Positions 22,338 through 37,300 of a stretch of 64,000 nt of DNA are shown in pieces. The notes beneath the pieces are model-generated. The model ran no database searches, was not told where the DNA came from, and worked only from the letters and a program-made list of their open reading frames with translations. The position numbers were made by a program, and so were the translations under genes. Numbering within the stretch: the first letter of the stretch is position 1; each line of letters begins with the position of its first letter. Source of the stretch: Protonemura montana (Eukaryota > Arthropoda > Insecta > Plecoptera > Nemouridae); contig OX387604.1 of NCBI GenBank assembly GCA_947568835.1, forward strand, positions 9,393,860-9,457,859, given 5' to 3'.

Positions 22338-25300
22338 TGGAACCATAGCAAAGACAATTTAACATCAGCGCTGAGACGTTGACTAATTGGAAACCCAATG
22401 CTGGAAGACTGGGTGTCGGCTATTTTTAACGGTGTTTTAGTGCTGAAAATACTATGCGAGCCAACTGCCCTGATATCAGAAAATGGTACAAAATATTACA
22501 TTTTGTCAGAGATGCAAACTTATCACTCAGAAAGTCTGCCAATGCAATTTTAAATAGAGATTTTTGACTGAGGACGACCACAGGATGTTAATCACACTTG
22601 TATAGTGTGTTGGGAAATGTGACATTTGTTGGATGAGATGCGGCTTGTGCAACTTTCTCGTCATACTCAAAGTGACTCAAAGCAAACGCAAAAGTCACGA
22701 TGTTCTATAAAGCTGAATGATGGAATCCGTAGATAGCACATAGTTCTCCTTGTATCTTAAGCCCGATTCATAATAAATTATTCATGTGGTATACCATTTT
22801 ATCCAGGCTCAAAGTTTTCTGGAAACGTTTCAAAGAACATAAATGTTAAATCCACCGATTTCATTTCGTCGTGCAGTCTGCAGCACGTTGTTTTCTTATG
22901 AGAAATCTCATTGAACTCCATTGAACGTACTTGATCGATATTCGATACTGTGAGCGTTGGTCAATAGAAAAATTGAAGACGAACATGTTATGATAAATGC
23001 TTCAGTTGAGATTCGGAGATGATGTGTCAGCAATGGGAAAAATGGGCGTACGAAGAACATTTATAAGAAATGATGTGCAAAAGAAAATCAATAGAAAATT
23101 ACAAGTGTAAAACAATATCTCCGGGTTTTAAAACTATTCATATAAAGCGTAATATAACAATATTCGTATGTTGTAGGATCATAATTAATAGTTAAAAATG
23201 AAGAAAAAAATGTAACTGGAAACTAGGAAAGAATGGTTTGCATGTAAATGGAAAGTTTGCCGTGTGTACTATGCTTCAACAACATCCAATTTATGATACC
23301 TGCTGGCGATATATTTTGGTATGGCAACCGAGAAAAAAAATGTGTTTTCGAGTATGCAGTATATATGTATACAGCATCACGCACATTTAAAACTTTTCGT
23401 ATTAAATAAGTAAAGTATGTAATCGAAAATAGCGTAATGTCTTCTTTGAGCCACCATGGGGGCAAAATATACCTAAAGAAACTTTGGACATTACATTAAC
23501 TGCCGTGCAAGTGCAGTGTGTAAAAACACAGACGAATCTTTCTTTTGAGTCAAGGGCTAAAAGTTATTCAGTTTACGATTGGAGTTTATCCGGGTGTGTT
23601 CTTAGTCGGATCCACCGATTTCATTTGATTGAATTTAAGACCAAAGAGTTGATTCAGCAAAGTTTTCTTGCATACATTTTAAGTTAAAATTTCAATATTC
23701 GACCAAGATGATTGAGAACCGATCAAATATTACGGTGATGCATGAACGAACAGAATTTCCCTTGTGTACATTATTCTGAGGTAGGGACATCGCTTATTAA
23801 AAGCAGAGGAGAATAGAAAATCAACTACGCTTGGTATTAGTTCTTGTATTCGAAGAAGCAGCAGGTCTATTGTATATCTTACCATAGATATTACCTCTTA
23901 CCAGGATTTGCCAAGACTGCTAGCACCTGTGCGTGCATGTAAGTCTACGTCACAAATTTGACTATGCTCATGTACGACTCCACCCATTCCACCCTCTATT
24001 GGCACATATGCATACGCCAGTAGTAAACGCTGGCAAGCTAACAGACATAGGGAAGGGGGAAGTGGTAACCTAATACCTATTGGGCATGTTGAAAGTTAGA
24101 TCTTATAATAACAGAAACTATAGGACTCTAGGGATGAAAGTGAAGCAACACACTAGATGTTTCCAAGTTAATAAGATCCTTAGTTTCAAAATTAGGAATG
24201 CTAGGGTGCACTTGTTGAGAGGGAACTAGAACAGAACCCTTTCACCTCTTCAAATCACACATCCCGTAATAGTTTCATCACATTTTACGGAGCAAACACC
24301 AACTTTAGAATCGAACGTCCCTAGAGCATGATAGAGGAGAAAATCTAAGATTGTAAAACGCAGTAACGTAGGAGTTTTAAGACATTTCATTGTAAACACA
24401 AAGTTTTCAGACGTGAATTTCTAAAGATAAATTACCTTTTGGGAAGTAAAAAGAAAATTCTCGTGTTGCAATAATTATGTGTGCTATGAAATAAAAAGCA
24501 AGTAAATTGAAATGAAAGATTTGATCCAGTAATTTGAAAAACACTGTACCTGGGCAAGGTTTCAAAATTTTAGTTGTTCAGCCTCCTTGAGCACGCAGAA
24601 TGGCCGCAGAATGTCAGGTCAGATGCAATTCGCATGGAGTTTTGAGTCGACATATTTATCGTCAAAAATTAGGAAAGATTCATAACTAATACTTCCATTG
24701 ACTATCTATTTATAGTGATTGAAATAAAAGCTGTAAGAAGTAAGATGGCTGCATCAGTTTAGCGAAACAAGTGCGCTTATAGTGGTTCCCCACCACGGTC
24801 TTCACTCAGGAGGTAAGCGCTTTCATCTTTTTTCAAGTTTCCAGGAAGAACAAGGCAAAAATCTTATTCTCCCAGCCTCCCACGAGTTCTTTGCAAATCT
24901 TTTCCATGCAGCTTTCCCACCCAGCTTTTCTTAGCCACATTTTTTGTTAGTTTTCAATGTTTGTCGAACTTGAAATGTTCCGCTCCTATGCTCTTTCCTA
25001 AATACCAGCATGCTACAGAAACTTCCCAACTTTGTTCCAGATTCTCGCTTCCTCGTTGTTGCTCCCTTGAAGCACAGCATCTCACGCCACCCAACGGAAA
25101 CTAGATCATTAGGCACGTTATGTGAAATTGGGGTTGAAAGAAATAAGCAAAGGGGAGGGGCTGTTTCCGATCTAGGGTGAAACAACCGACTTTTATCTAC
25201 CGACGAGAATCGAATGACATCGAACAGTTCATTTTCTACACTTAGATTACCTGGTGCAATTTTTATTCTAGTTTTGTGCGGATCAATATTTGCTTTTCGC

Positions 25301-28300
25301 ACATTTTAATCCTGACTGTTCTGTTAGAAGAGCAATGTTAATTGTTTTACCTATTTTGTTATCCTTTCCGTACCTTGTGGTCTTGTTCCGTTATTTACAA
25401 CATACACTCAAGTAATCGTTGATAAACCTTTTTTATATTTAAAGTCTTTGATGCCATGAGTCCTATTTCGAAGTTTACGGCAGCAATTGTGGCATAACGT
25501 CGAATTGTGAAAGTAAATATACCTCACATTGCCAATTGCTACGAACTAATCGAAACTCCTACGCACTTGAACCTGGAAATACTAGCAATCTGCAAGCTGC
25601 GTCTGACACTTAGTGTTCCTGCTTAGTGCTTAGTGTGTTGATTCGAGAAGGTGCGAGAGATAAGTGCAGACTCAGGAGCAAGCAATTAGCGACCCCCGTC
25701 CAACCGTGAACCCAAAGTGCCAACCACTTGTTACATTTAATATAGCCACTAATGACCCCGGCTCTGGCTGCCCTAGCTGGCCGGCCGTCTGATAGGTGTC
25801 TTTGCTGGTAGCGTCTTAAACTAGCAATTGGATGGTAAGAAACAGACACCTCATCTGATTTCTAAACGTTAACTTGTCAAAAATAAATGTGATGTGTTAG
25901 CTTTCTGCGGACTGATCTGATGAGCGGAATGAGGACCAAATGATAAAACAAATTGTCCGATTATACTAAATATTTCTGTGGAAACATTGAATTTTTACTG
26001 GATGTCGCTACTGGCAACTGCGAGTTTCAAAATTAGTAAAATTGCGTCTAAAATCTAAATAAACGGTCACTCAATGACAACCACTTTGATGCGTTATTGT
26101 TGAAAATCCCTTGATATGTATCTATAATTAAGTTTGGTAAGCATATTGCACAAAGTGTACTAAGAGGTAAGAATATTACTTTATGAGCCAAGATCAGCGT
26201 GATAGTGTGCAAAAAGAGTGAAGACACTCTTTCGTCTCATGCTCTGCGGTGCGGATGGTCTTGATGTCTTTGGTCTCGGCGTCTTAGGTCTTGCAATGGT
26301 GCCCGGCGTTTAGTTTTACTTTTATTTCATGAATAGCATGCTCAAATGAGCATGCAGATGCATAGTTGTGCTGTAAGACCATGAAAGATACGTGATATCC
26401 GACCACTAAACCACCAAACCATGACAATAGAGCTACACAGAAAAAAAAGTGTGAATAATAAAGGAAAAACACATGAGTCCTATGACTTTCCATTGTGTAG
26501 ATTTCAAGTGATAAACATACACAAAACAGATCAAATTGATTTTAATGTCAAGGAGCTATGACATGATTTCTGAAAATGTACCTGTAGAAAAACATATTTT
26601 TTCAACTCGTTAGAATTTAGAAATAGTAACTATAAATTAACAGTTTTCTCCTGGTTTGCAACTTTGGGTATTTGACAACATTATGACAGTGTTATGTTAG
26701 CTGGCCTATTCATAAGCTTTGTCTAATTACTCAAATTGCTTAAACAAATATGCTTTGTTCAGTTCTTTTTAGTAGGCATATGCAAATAATTAAAGTTAGA
26801 CACGACAAGGTAAAAACGGGACTAATCATCGGCGGTTAATCACGCGTCCTGAATGATGATCCTGATGATCCTGCGTGATCCTGTCACGTGATCCTGGCTT
26901 AGGCGAGGAACCATGAAAGAAAATTGATGAAGATTAACTTGACATGAAATTAATAATATAGATATATTATCAGCTATTATTTGCTTTTATTATCTGCACT
27001 TGGCATTGGCAATTTGGGCATGGTCACATGTAACATGATGATTGTTAATTGCTTTTATTAAACGCGAAACACTGGATTGTTCCTAATGAACAATTATGAA
27101 GAGAAGAAACACAGTTAGTTTTAATCCGATTATTTCATAAAATAGGATATATTAGATGAAATGTATGTATGTTTTAAATTTGATATTTAAGCTAAACACA
27201 TCGTTCCAATTTACAAACTTTAGAACAAAAACAATATTTAAATACGTAATACCTAGCATATAAAGTCTCTACGCAGTGCTAACCCAGGCAGCAGTGATCT
27301 TTTTGGAAATAATTCTAATAATTGTACAGTTGACTTTGCAGAGGCCGCGCTCCAAATCAATCTTTCACTGGCGGAAGAATGTACGGAAGATAACAGCAGC
27401 TGTAAGATGCCAACGCTCATAAATCTTTCGATCGAAACTTATCCGACTTACCTGAGATATCCCAGTCGACGAAAGTAGGTAAACCACCAACCCCGTCGTA
27501 TTTTCTTTGACAAACAAAGAATACAGTTATATATCCACCGTTCCCACACATCAACAAGTTCACGATAATGACTAAAATATAATTTAAAAAATATGGCGCC
27601 CATATTCTTTAAATCCTTTTTGCTAGCGGGAACAAATTCCAAGGGTCTTTACATCTGCAGCTCTTTGCCTGTACCGCTATGGAAACCCTTTTGTGTCTAC
27701 TCTGCAGCTAAGAAATCTTGCCTAAGTACAAGTACCTACACCCTCTTTTGGTCTGCACGTGCATTTACCGTTCTTTTTCGTTTGATGTAAGCCGGCTTAG
27801 CGAGTAGTTGAGAAGAAAATGTTTGGCAGCTGTGGTCAAGCACAGGACGAGTGCCTAAAGTCTGAAGGGTGGGTTGGAAACTTTTAGCCGATTGAGATTG
27901 CGACAATTTAGGTACTTTGAGCAAGGGTTACGCCGCGGTATAATGACTCGTTGGTGGACGCAGGGCTGCGACTGACAGCTAGATCTGGACACAGTTTAAA
28001 CTTTAAAGGGGACCCTGCTGAAATTTTAGTTGCTTCAAAAATTATTCAGCACGGGAGAACCACCCTATAATATGTGTTTTTTATAAATTTTACAAGAGTA
28101 AAACATATTAACGAAAATCAATAAACCTAAACAGACTATTTTCGATAAACTTTCAAAATGTTGGAGCCTTGGAGGGTACATTTGCTTCGTTGAATACGAT
28201 ATCACCCAAAAAGATTTTTGGAAACGCATCCACATATATTTTATTATTCAAATCTTAGGATGTCCATATAACATTTTTGTGGGTGGGCCAATAATCGGAG

Positions 28301-31132
28301 TCGGGCTGTCCAACTTGACACCGCAAGTATAGTCTATACCCCCCCCCCCCCCTTTCTCCAGTGGTCATAGCTTAATTGGTTGTGCTGAAATGTCCGATTA
28401 ATTTATTAATAATTTTACAAAGCTCATGACTTTTTATGTTTTTTAGGATTCTCGGTGATTTCTTTAAATTCCTAGCTCTAAAATGCATTTGTTTCAATCA
28501 AGAATAAATTGCAATCTAAATTTGCAAGATAGCAGTAAGTTACATTTATTTCAAATTCAAAGAAACTCACATAAAAAAAAGATAATTTCGAGGTTCAATC
28601 ACTCAGCACTTGATGAAGTACTGATTTAACTTTTGCAAACTCAAGTAATTTTTACTACAGACACTTAGTGATTCCCATTTTCTTCAGATTGAAAGAAGTA
28701 GTAGACGTAATGAATTTATTTGTGGTTGGCTACGTCAGCCCTAGCAGACCATCCTTTGGACACCATTACAAATAAGCGAACCATATATATCGAGTGATTA
28801 AAAGTCAGTTCTTTTGCTGTCTGAGAAATATGGCGATGATTGAAGATTCCAAGAAAGATTGTACAGAACATGGGATTGTAGGTGGGGATAAAACTGCACG
28901 AGAAGAATTTCTTGATTAAAAGAAAATGGACAAAAAATCAGTTTGATGAATCTATCGGATTGAGGTCAAAAATTCCGTCTTTCAGTTGATTCAATAAACT
29001 ACATAAAAATTGTCGCGATGATATATATGAAACCCTTTTGTTTGGATTATGCTCCAGTTGGTTTTTTTTTCGAATTGGAGAACATTTTTCATTCTAGCCT
29101 ATCGGTTTGTCTACCAACAAGATACTTTTTTTGAATTAACAACGAATGGTGAATCCCTTGTTAAGAATTTGTTTTGAATGTCACTATGATTTGGTATGAT
29201 CTGCATTTGAATGACTTCGATCCAAATGAAACACATTGCTATGCATGTGTTTACATTTACGCTTCTTATGGGACTACAGAACGATACCTTTGAGGATATG
29301 AGTTGTTACGAGCTGAGCACTCACAAATACATCATAGTACTCAAGACTCACGCTGAACCTTGAGTTTAAATCGATAAACCTACAGTGACTGACAACACTT
29401 CTAACAGAAATGCACACCTATGATGTTTTACTTCCACATTTCTGGATTTGTATACAATAAAAAAAAATGTCATTTTCAATTTCCTAAAGAGCATGGAAGG
29501 TGCGACTACCTTTTCAGTAGAACACTAAAGAAAACTCAGATGGGATGTGATATGGTCTTTACTGTTATACATTTATTACGAAAGTTAATGTTGTACAATT
29601 TCATCCACGTCTAGTTTTAACAAGAAGAATGTAAGTCTTAAAAGTTTTAAATAACTTTTTAAACCCTTGGGAATTCTGTTCTTATTAGAAACATAGAACT
29701 TGGAAGTCGTCATAACTTCGTTGAGTTGCTCTCAGTGGATAGAGGACTAAGGGCGATTCTCCCTTCGAAACCTAGATCCTGAAGATGAATCCTGAAGCTG
29801 AAAGATGAAACTGAAGTCGAGAGATGAAAGTGCTGAAAGTTGAATCTGAACCTAAGAATGATTGTGGCTAAAGGATTAACTTTGAGTTAATGCATTTTTA
29901 TACTAAAGCTAACGCTGAAATTAACACCGTTTCTAATTGAAAGTGTTAAATTTATTGTAAGGAGTGAATTGGTCAAAAGTCATAAAAATTGAGGTGGATG
30001 TAAGACTTAATTGCACTGAATCTAATCAGCTATGTGTCTAAGACTACACAAATCTGCATAGGTATGACGTCTCAGTGGTATTGTAAGTATAACTTGTAAA
30101 TTAGCTCGATTATGAGGATCACTTGAGAGCACCTACGACGCGTCTTTTCCTTTCGTACGTCCGCAGGGTAGTGTTGAAGGTAATGATTTGTAATTGACAC
30201 TCAGAATGAAAAACGCATAGGAAGTTAATGAAGTGGTGTCTTCTGTGCGATGCAGTTAACTGCAAATTGCAATGTAAGCGTAAATTAAATCATCCAATGT
30301 TTTGCTTTAATTGCATATGTGTATGCAGGCTCAGTCTGTGAAAAAAAACATCTGTGCAAGGTGATCTCTTATAGAATCTTGCCACACATTTTTCGATTGT
30401 CTATAGCTGCTAAGTTAGCGACTCGGCTTGTGATCCGCCCTTTTGGTTAACCACTTCCTGTTACCACTAGTCGAAGACAACTACCGCTGGCGGAAAATTG
30501 GTCTGCACATCCCAAATTTATCGTAATTGCTTTAAATAACATTGCCAACATCGGTTATCAACAGGGAAGTTTAAATGGCGGGTCTAAAGGTATACACAAT
30601 TTATTCAAAACTAATCTAGAACATGGAAATACAATTGCTTATCGATCGGGAAAATGATTAAAATTACGTAATTTATTTTAGTAAACAATTAAAAGTTGTT
30701 AGTTTGCTCGCTTCAGTCAATACAGACAGAAGTTACAATATGAACATACGAGCAAAATTATGTTTAATTATGATTCGTACATAATTCTCAGAACTAATAA
30801 AAAATATATCTAATCTCGTTGGTTATCAGTCACAACACTATTAAAAAGTTGCATCATATTTATCTACCAACATTAATTAAAAACTGAACCCATCAATAGA
30901 GTGAACAATAAATGAAATTAATCATCACCCAAAGAAACAAGAACGAACCGGCAAATGACATTCCACAAGTACACAATCATTAAAAAATTAATTCATCCGA
31001 AACTGTGATCGAAACACAATCGGATGTACAAGATTTGTCACCGTCCGGCAAGGCTAGCAAAGTGGAATTTTGCGCACTTGTGCGTCGCCCAACACCGGCA
31101 CAACGGCGCCCCAACCCCTAGCATGTTCCCTT

Positions 31133-31134
<2 letters not shown>

Positions 31135-31172
<38 letters not shown>

Positions 31173-31176
31173 TGTC
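31135..31176. repeat. (GTC)12 trinucleotide microsatellite
   Basis: Twelve perfect GTC units (31135-31170) followed by GTTGTC. It lies in a GC-richer, CpG-containing patch about 170 bp upstream of the candidate promoter. The poly-Val frame through it is incidental. Confidence 0.95.
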
Positions 31177-31337
31177 GCCGTCTGTGCTTGCAGCGCCCCA
31201 TCTCTAGTGAACGGCTAGTCTCACGGGCGAGTCACCTACAGAGGCATAGCCAGCAGTGGGGCTAGGGGTGGCACTACGCTTGCTCGGTCGTCGTTCGTAG
31301 CTCCGCGCTAGGCAGTTGCCGCTCAGTCCTGGCTCAG

Positions 31338-31372
31338 TCAGTCTTTGCCGGAGTGCGCTACTGAAAGGATGT
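31338..31372 (+). promoter_or_regulatory. Candidate TATA-less Inr+DPE core promoter
   Basis: TCAGTC at 31338-31343 fits the arthropod initiator (TCAKTY). With the A at 31340 as +1, GGATGT at 31367-31372 sits exactly at +28 to +33 and fits the downstream promoter element (RGWYVT). Two more TCAGTC copies occur at 31323 and 31334. The area is GC-richer than its surroundings. A possible 5' UTR exon could end at CCAG|GTACGT (32116) or GGGCAG|GTGTTG. Both motifs are short and degenerate, so chance cannot be excluded. Confidence 0.35.
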
Positions 31373-34300
31373 AGCGCTCTTCATTCCGTAGGATCGCGCT
31401 GGCACCCTTAGATATCGCTTGATATCTACTTCTATTCTCACAAGTTTTTGCTCATTAATAATCTTTATACGTGCGTGTTTATCTACGTGTGTTCGTCCAT
31501 TGTACTTCGTGCATTTCGATATTTTAATGTGGTAGTTTTATAAGCATCTCGATTTGTTTACAAGTGTCGCATACAGTGTTAGTGACCTACCGCGTGTTGC
31601 GGTGAGATTTTGATCTGGGACGAGAGCCTTCGAACCCGTCCAATTTTTGGGAGTGAGACGTGTGGGTATCTACGCAACTGTCCAATCCGCCGGTTTTTGT
31701 GTCAGAATTCTTTCGATTCGATAACGGTGACTTACTAGAGTAGGTACAGACAAACCAACCTCTCTTTGGGCAGGTGTTGCTCGGGGTATACTTCATTTTC
31801 ATCAATTGTCTTAAGTCGGCTTTGCGCCATCGATGTTCTGTGATAAATATGTAAATGTCTTGTGTGTGTAAACTTGCGTCTTATCATCAACATTTGGTAT
31901 TTTGATACATATATTGAAGCCATGTATGTGTTTACTCCAACTCTTGTGAGTGTAAGTGCGTAACTCTTTTCGTAAATGAAGAATATGAATACCTGCACAC
32001 AAGAGAAATATACTTGGCGTCGACTTTAATTTGCTTGCTGAATGACGACCACCAAGAATTGGATTTTATATTGAGATCTACTTGGGTCATCTCCGATTTA
32101 TAAGTCTCGACACCAGGTACGTCTTGAGTAGATTGGTTCTCTGGTATGGTTCGAGGATTTTCTTGATTTGTGGCATTCCATTAGGATTTGTTAGAAATGG
32201 TCATTCTATGTACCGGTTACATAAGTTAAATTTAATCTATTGATTATGTAGACTCTGTTTTATATTTTTGTTCCACTATTTGCGTCACAGGTCGGTGGAC
32301 ACAACTGACTAACCTTGAGCCGGCTCTGCGTCCCTATTTAATCCTTTTGTATATATCTTGAGATCAACCAATTGATTGATAATCGATTGGTGGCATAAAA
32401 CGTCTATCCATTCCGTCGACAAGAGTTATGCCAATTCTAGTTCGCAACGAAAATAAGTTTTGAAACAGCGTACTGTAGTAACAGGTATTCATGTTCTATC
32501 TGCATCGGATGACACATCGTCCCCAGCAAAGTGTCGGTATGCCCCTTATTTTCGCAATACTGCGGTCTGTACCTGTTCTCGATTACAATTCAATTCTTTT
32601 GCAGGTGCTTTTTAAAAGAACTCGATATCTGAAATCGGTGAACATGAGCTTAATTATAACCAGTAATCTGTCTTTAGATGGCCTATTTTACATTGTCGAT
32701 TACCAACTGTGACTTCGGACATTTGCTAAATTTACCTGTTATTCATCCATACACGAAGCGCTGGCGATGGTTTCTGTTGCAAATCAAGTATAACTACAAA
32801 TTAAGTACTCGAAACCAAAAGAAAGGAACCCCGACTGTGATCAGTTATACGATGCAATAAAGTTCCACCCACATTATCTCCAAAAAAAGGTGGTTAGATC
32901 ACATTTTCACCCCCATACTTTTGTTATTTCGTTGGGCGTTTTGAATAACGGACATTCTGCTAAAAAACAATTCGTTGCGATTCGTTAATCAGTATCATTA
33001 ACCGATACCGATTATGTATGAATCAAAATAATATTTTTCAACCCATTCATCGATGTTAACTAAATGAATCTCCGATCTTATTGCACCTGAATTTTACACA
33101 ACATTCTGATTCTACTCTGGCTCCGCCCTCTCCAGCATTTTCGCATTGTTAATTAATTTATGCCCATTGCCAATTTAGTTTCTTTGTTTAATGCAATGAT
33201 GAAAACTTTGAGAAATGTGTCTCGACTCTCCAGCCGTTTCAGCTACAAGTCATATCTGTATCAAGGGAAGTAGTATGTACCAACAACGTACACTTACAAG
33301 TAATTAGTTGGTGTACCAGGATTGCCAATCTGCGTAATAATTCATCTTATGGCTATCGTCTCAATTCTTTAGCTCAAACCTAGGGACTGTGTGTAATATA
33401 TCTTGACCGTGTACACACATAAATCGCAATTATGGCACAGGTAGCAAGCATAAAACAGTGGCACATGTCGATGCCGGTCTAGATCGACGACATTCATTTC
33501 GGGTTGAAATCTGTGGATTAGTAGTTGGTCCTAGTTGATGTATATAACCAATTTCCATTTTTTCTGTTCAGATGTTTCAACCTAGATTTCAGAATTTTCA
33601 CGCCATAAATATGAGCGGAATGCAAGATTTGTTATCTGTGATAATTATTTCGAACATTCTGTACTAATTGCTGTAAAACAAACGTATGGACTTCAGGAAA
33701 AAATATGATTCATTCAGGTTTGTTATTCAAGAACAAGATCTAGCGCTGATCATTTACTACCACATTCTACATAATTTATTCATGAAATGAGAGAATGGCA
33801 GAGTTGTGCGCAAGTTAAGTTTTGCATTGCATTCCTGACTATTACATGTTTTGTCGAAACAGTAGATATTTTTCCTATTACACCTGAGTCGTTTCTTGCC
33901 TCCCAAGTGAGTTTTGGCGTTATTTAAATTGTGCTGCATGAACCATCTTGCTGTTGCATGCAAACTGCATCCACCATATACTCGATTATTTTATTGCAAC
34001 TTGGGGAGGTTACCAGGTTTTGGATGATTTTTATACTGATTCCGAGAAAACCAAATCATGTGACTTTGCACTATCAATCTCCACAATGAGGAAGTAATTT
34101 TTTGTTGAAATCTCCAGAGGATATCGGCGGAATAATGCACCTTTCATAAAGTACCGAGCACTTATAATTGCAGTTTTGAAGGTAATTCTAAACTTATTCC
34201 TACATATCTAACATATTCTAACATATTCCATGTTATATCACCAGCGCCATAAACTTGCGTGTTTACTATTATATACGTGGATTTAACGCTTTGAGAAATT

Positions 34301-37300
34301 TTACCGCCACAAAATAGACGTTAAATTATGCGAAAGATGTTTGTATTGGTCATAAAGTAATAAGCTATTGACAGAAAATAATGGCTTACGATAAATTTAA
34401 CAGCCTAATCTAGTACCGTGGCAAGTTTCCCATGCTCTTTAAACTAGGTAATATGTACTTAACAACCTATGAAAACAAAGCTGTACCGTATAACTAAGTC
34501 ATCTAAATATTTCTAGAAAAATATTGAAAATCAAGTCACCAAATATGAGTTTGACCAGTGCGACTAAGCCGGAATACGTTGACCTCATGTAGACGAGTCT
34601 CAGGTCACTTATGTGCTCGGTTTTGAGTTGCGCTGCTAACCAGTTACCTCAGCCTCTCTAATTGTGCTCTAATGGGCACGGTAGAGCAGGGGCTAGCAAG
34701 GGCTACTCGCATAGACGCACACTAATAGCGATAGTATCTTACAGGCAACGTTACACAGGTTACTAACGAAACATATAGCCGACATACGAAGTCCACCCCA
34801 TGAACTCCATTTGAAATCGCTTGATTCAATTTTGAGAAATTTTGGACATGATTTATTTCAGTTACCTACCCACTCTTTCTCTGTCTACCTCTGGGTTATA
34901 ACCAAGTAGTTGCTTCCACATGTATTATAATTATTTCTGTTTACAGATATTTGTGAACCGTAAATAAGTGTATTTGGAAATTCTTGATATGTTGGTTTTC
35001 CCTATGACGATGATATTCGATACTAAAATTTTGGTCTTGAGCCGGCGGTAAGGATGGAGGAGGTAACGCCAAACGCATGCTGTCTCAGAATTCTGTCGCT
35101 TGTCACGTGAATGCCCGAGGCGAATCGCAAGGAATATGGGCGTGTCTGGGCCTCGAGGGCGACCTTTTTGGGGTGCCAAAGTTCATTTTCTAAATTTATT
35201 GAAGCTCATCAAAGAATATTTGCATTTATATAAAAGGGGAATTCAATTTTGATTTTTGATGAAGGCTCCTTTTACTCGAGTCTCGAGTCGGGCGTATTCG
35301 AGGCATTCGGGATATCTATTCGGTATGCAGTCGCAATCTAGGAGGATTCCTGAGTAATATGAGAAAAGTCAAGTATAACTCTCGAGGAACACACGGTATT
35401 TTTCATGACGTTGACTCCCAAATTGTTCTCCGTACTCTTTTTGTTCTCGTTGAATGTGTGTGCACCTGAAACGATGACAATGTCCAATTCAGAATCGCCT
35501 CCCACGCATTAAAATGATGCAATAGTAACAAGACAAGATGCTAGTTGCTACCTAACCTACGAGGCACTAGGTAGTGGGTACTTGTGCTATACTATTATGC
35601 AAGCTAAGAATAGCCGCAACTGGTCTGTCAAGCCAGCTGAAATAGCTTTATAAATGGGAAAAATTATCTAATTGATTTCTCGTCAAGATTTAAATTCGAA
35701 CTTACGTAGCCAGGCATTCAGCATACGGAATAAAATGCATTTTTGTGTTTCTTTGTCTCGTAACCACAACATGTAATTATCAAAAAGCAGTGTTCTGATG
35801 CGACTTGTTCTTTGTCACCTCCTTCGCTGACAAGTGGGAGGATCCGAACAACTACAGAATCTCGTATATTTTCAGCTATGCGATCTTGGCTCGCTCAACT
35901 AACTAATCTAGCACTAATTTAATGGCCGCTTGCTTTGCACCAACCAGACTTCATTCACCCTTAGAACCTAACAGTCGCAGACTAATAATTTATCCGTTGC
36001 CATGAATGCGCGTGGCAGTGAGTTTAGTTCGTGAAATATTACCCAACTATCTACCTACCTCCCTACCTTAGTTACGCAGGTCCAGTCCGTGACATAAAAT
36101 TGTTCCCAACACATAGTCATAGAGGTAGACCGGAATTAGAACGAGACTCGTCCAGGGATTGGGGAGGATAGGGTTGGTCGAGAATGAATATAGGATGTAC
36201 GGAACAGCAGTGAGCAAACGATTGGCTCACACCAGGTCACTCACTCATTCGCTGGTAATTAGTTAGAATTTCGGACTAAACGGCAAGTGGACTAGGTTGG
36301 GGGTTGAAGTATGGGCTAGCAACTTTACGAACTGTGATATGTCTGTCCGGATCCATATGTCTGGCTAGTCTTTCACGGTGTGGGCGGTTCTTTTCGTTAG
36401 CGGTTATTAGTAGGCTATCAATCGTCCTAATGAATGAGTTCTCAAGAACAGGAAACTGGATGGTCCATTTAGTTGGTAAGCAAGTATTCAAGAACTGACG
36501 TAAATGTTTGATCACATTCCTAGCAATGTGAGTGTGGAATGGAGAGAGAGATGTATCGAACCGTGACTCATTTTTGAAAGGTACTTGACAATTATCATTA
36601 GAGTTGAGTATCTAGTTTGTGCAACCCACAAATTGCAATGGCACCTGAGTGTGTTAAGCCTGGGATAGGATTGTGGGTTTTCCCCCAAAGATATCCCTAA
36701 TTTTCTTATCGCTGTCCATTGCACGACTATGGCAGAGAAAAAGAGACGGGCAATAAAATGTCCACAAGATTCACACAGGAATGGTTCGGTAATCGGAGAT
36801 TGTGGGCCATGCTAACCTATTATCAACAGTACTCTTCGCTCGCCTTATGCAGCCCACGAGCCATGTATATTGACGGTGTTGCACCATAGTTGCAAAGTGC
36901 ACACTCGGCTAGGAAAGGAAGGTTGGATACCGAAGTATCTTGCGGAGACCGAAAGTGAGAAAGATGGTTGCCAGCCATCGATGGAGCATGGGGAATGGTG
37001 CCCCGGGCAGTGGCGGTGTTGAGCTGTGGCATGCCGCATGGGTCTGGTCCATGGGTCTGGTCTGGTCTGCTTGCCACATGCGAGCGACGGGATAGCAGTG
37101 CTGACCGGTTCCTCTTATGGTTGTTGCTAGATGTCCGCTCAGCCGGTGATCTGTGGTGCTCCTCGCCCCCTCCTCTTCGTCCGCTAGCAGTTTCTGTTTG
37201 TCTAACAATCACTTTAATCTCTTATTATTACGTAGTGACTACCATTCGTGAAAACGTTGATTGGAGGATGAGATTGTTTAGATTTCAGTTCCGATTATCA

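Larger units (their letters stand above)
21107..31134. other. 10-kb region without a recognisable gene
   Basis: It contains a C run (21712-21744), a G run (21972-21998), an inverted-repeat unit at 22139-22337, a C run of 14 (28339-28352) and a small GATCCTG tandem near 26860-26895. Open frames up to about 120 codons exist but none has recognisable motifs or matching splice sites. Confidence 0.5.

Noticed and set aside
22006-22362. 118-codon plus-strand ORF
   Set aside because: It crosses a poly-T stretch and the inverted-repeat unit, and has no protein motif.
24931-25302. 123-codon minus-strand ORF
   Set aside because: No recognisable motif, no splice pattern and ordinary composition; such length is expected by chance in 64 kb.
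31024-31218. ORF with poly-Val
   Set aside because: Caused by the (GTC)12 microsatellite; no splice or homology support.
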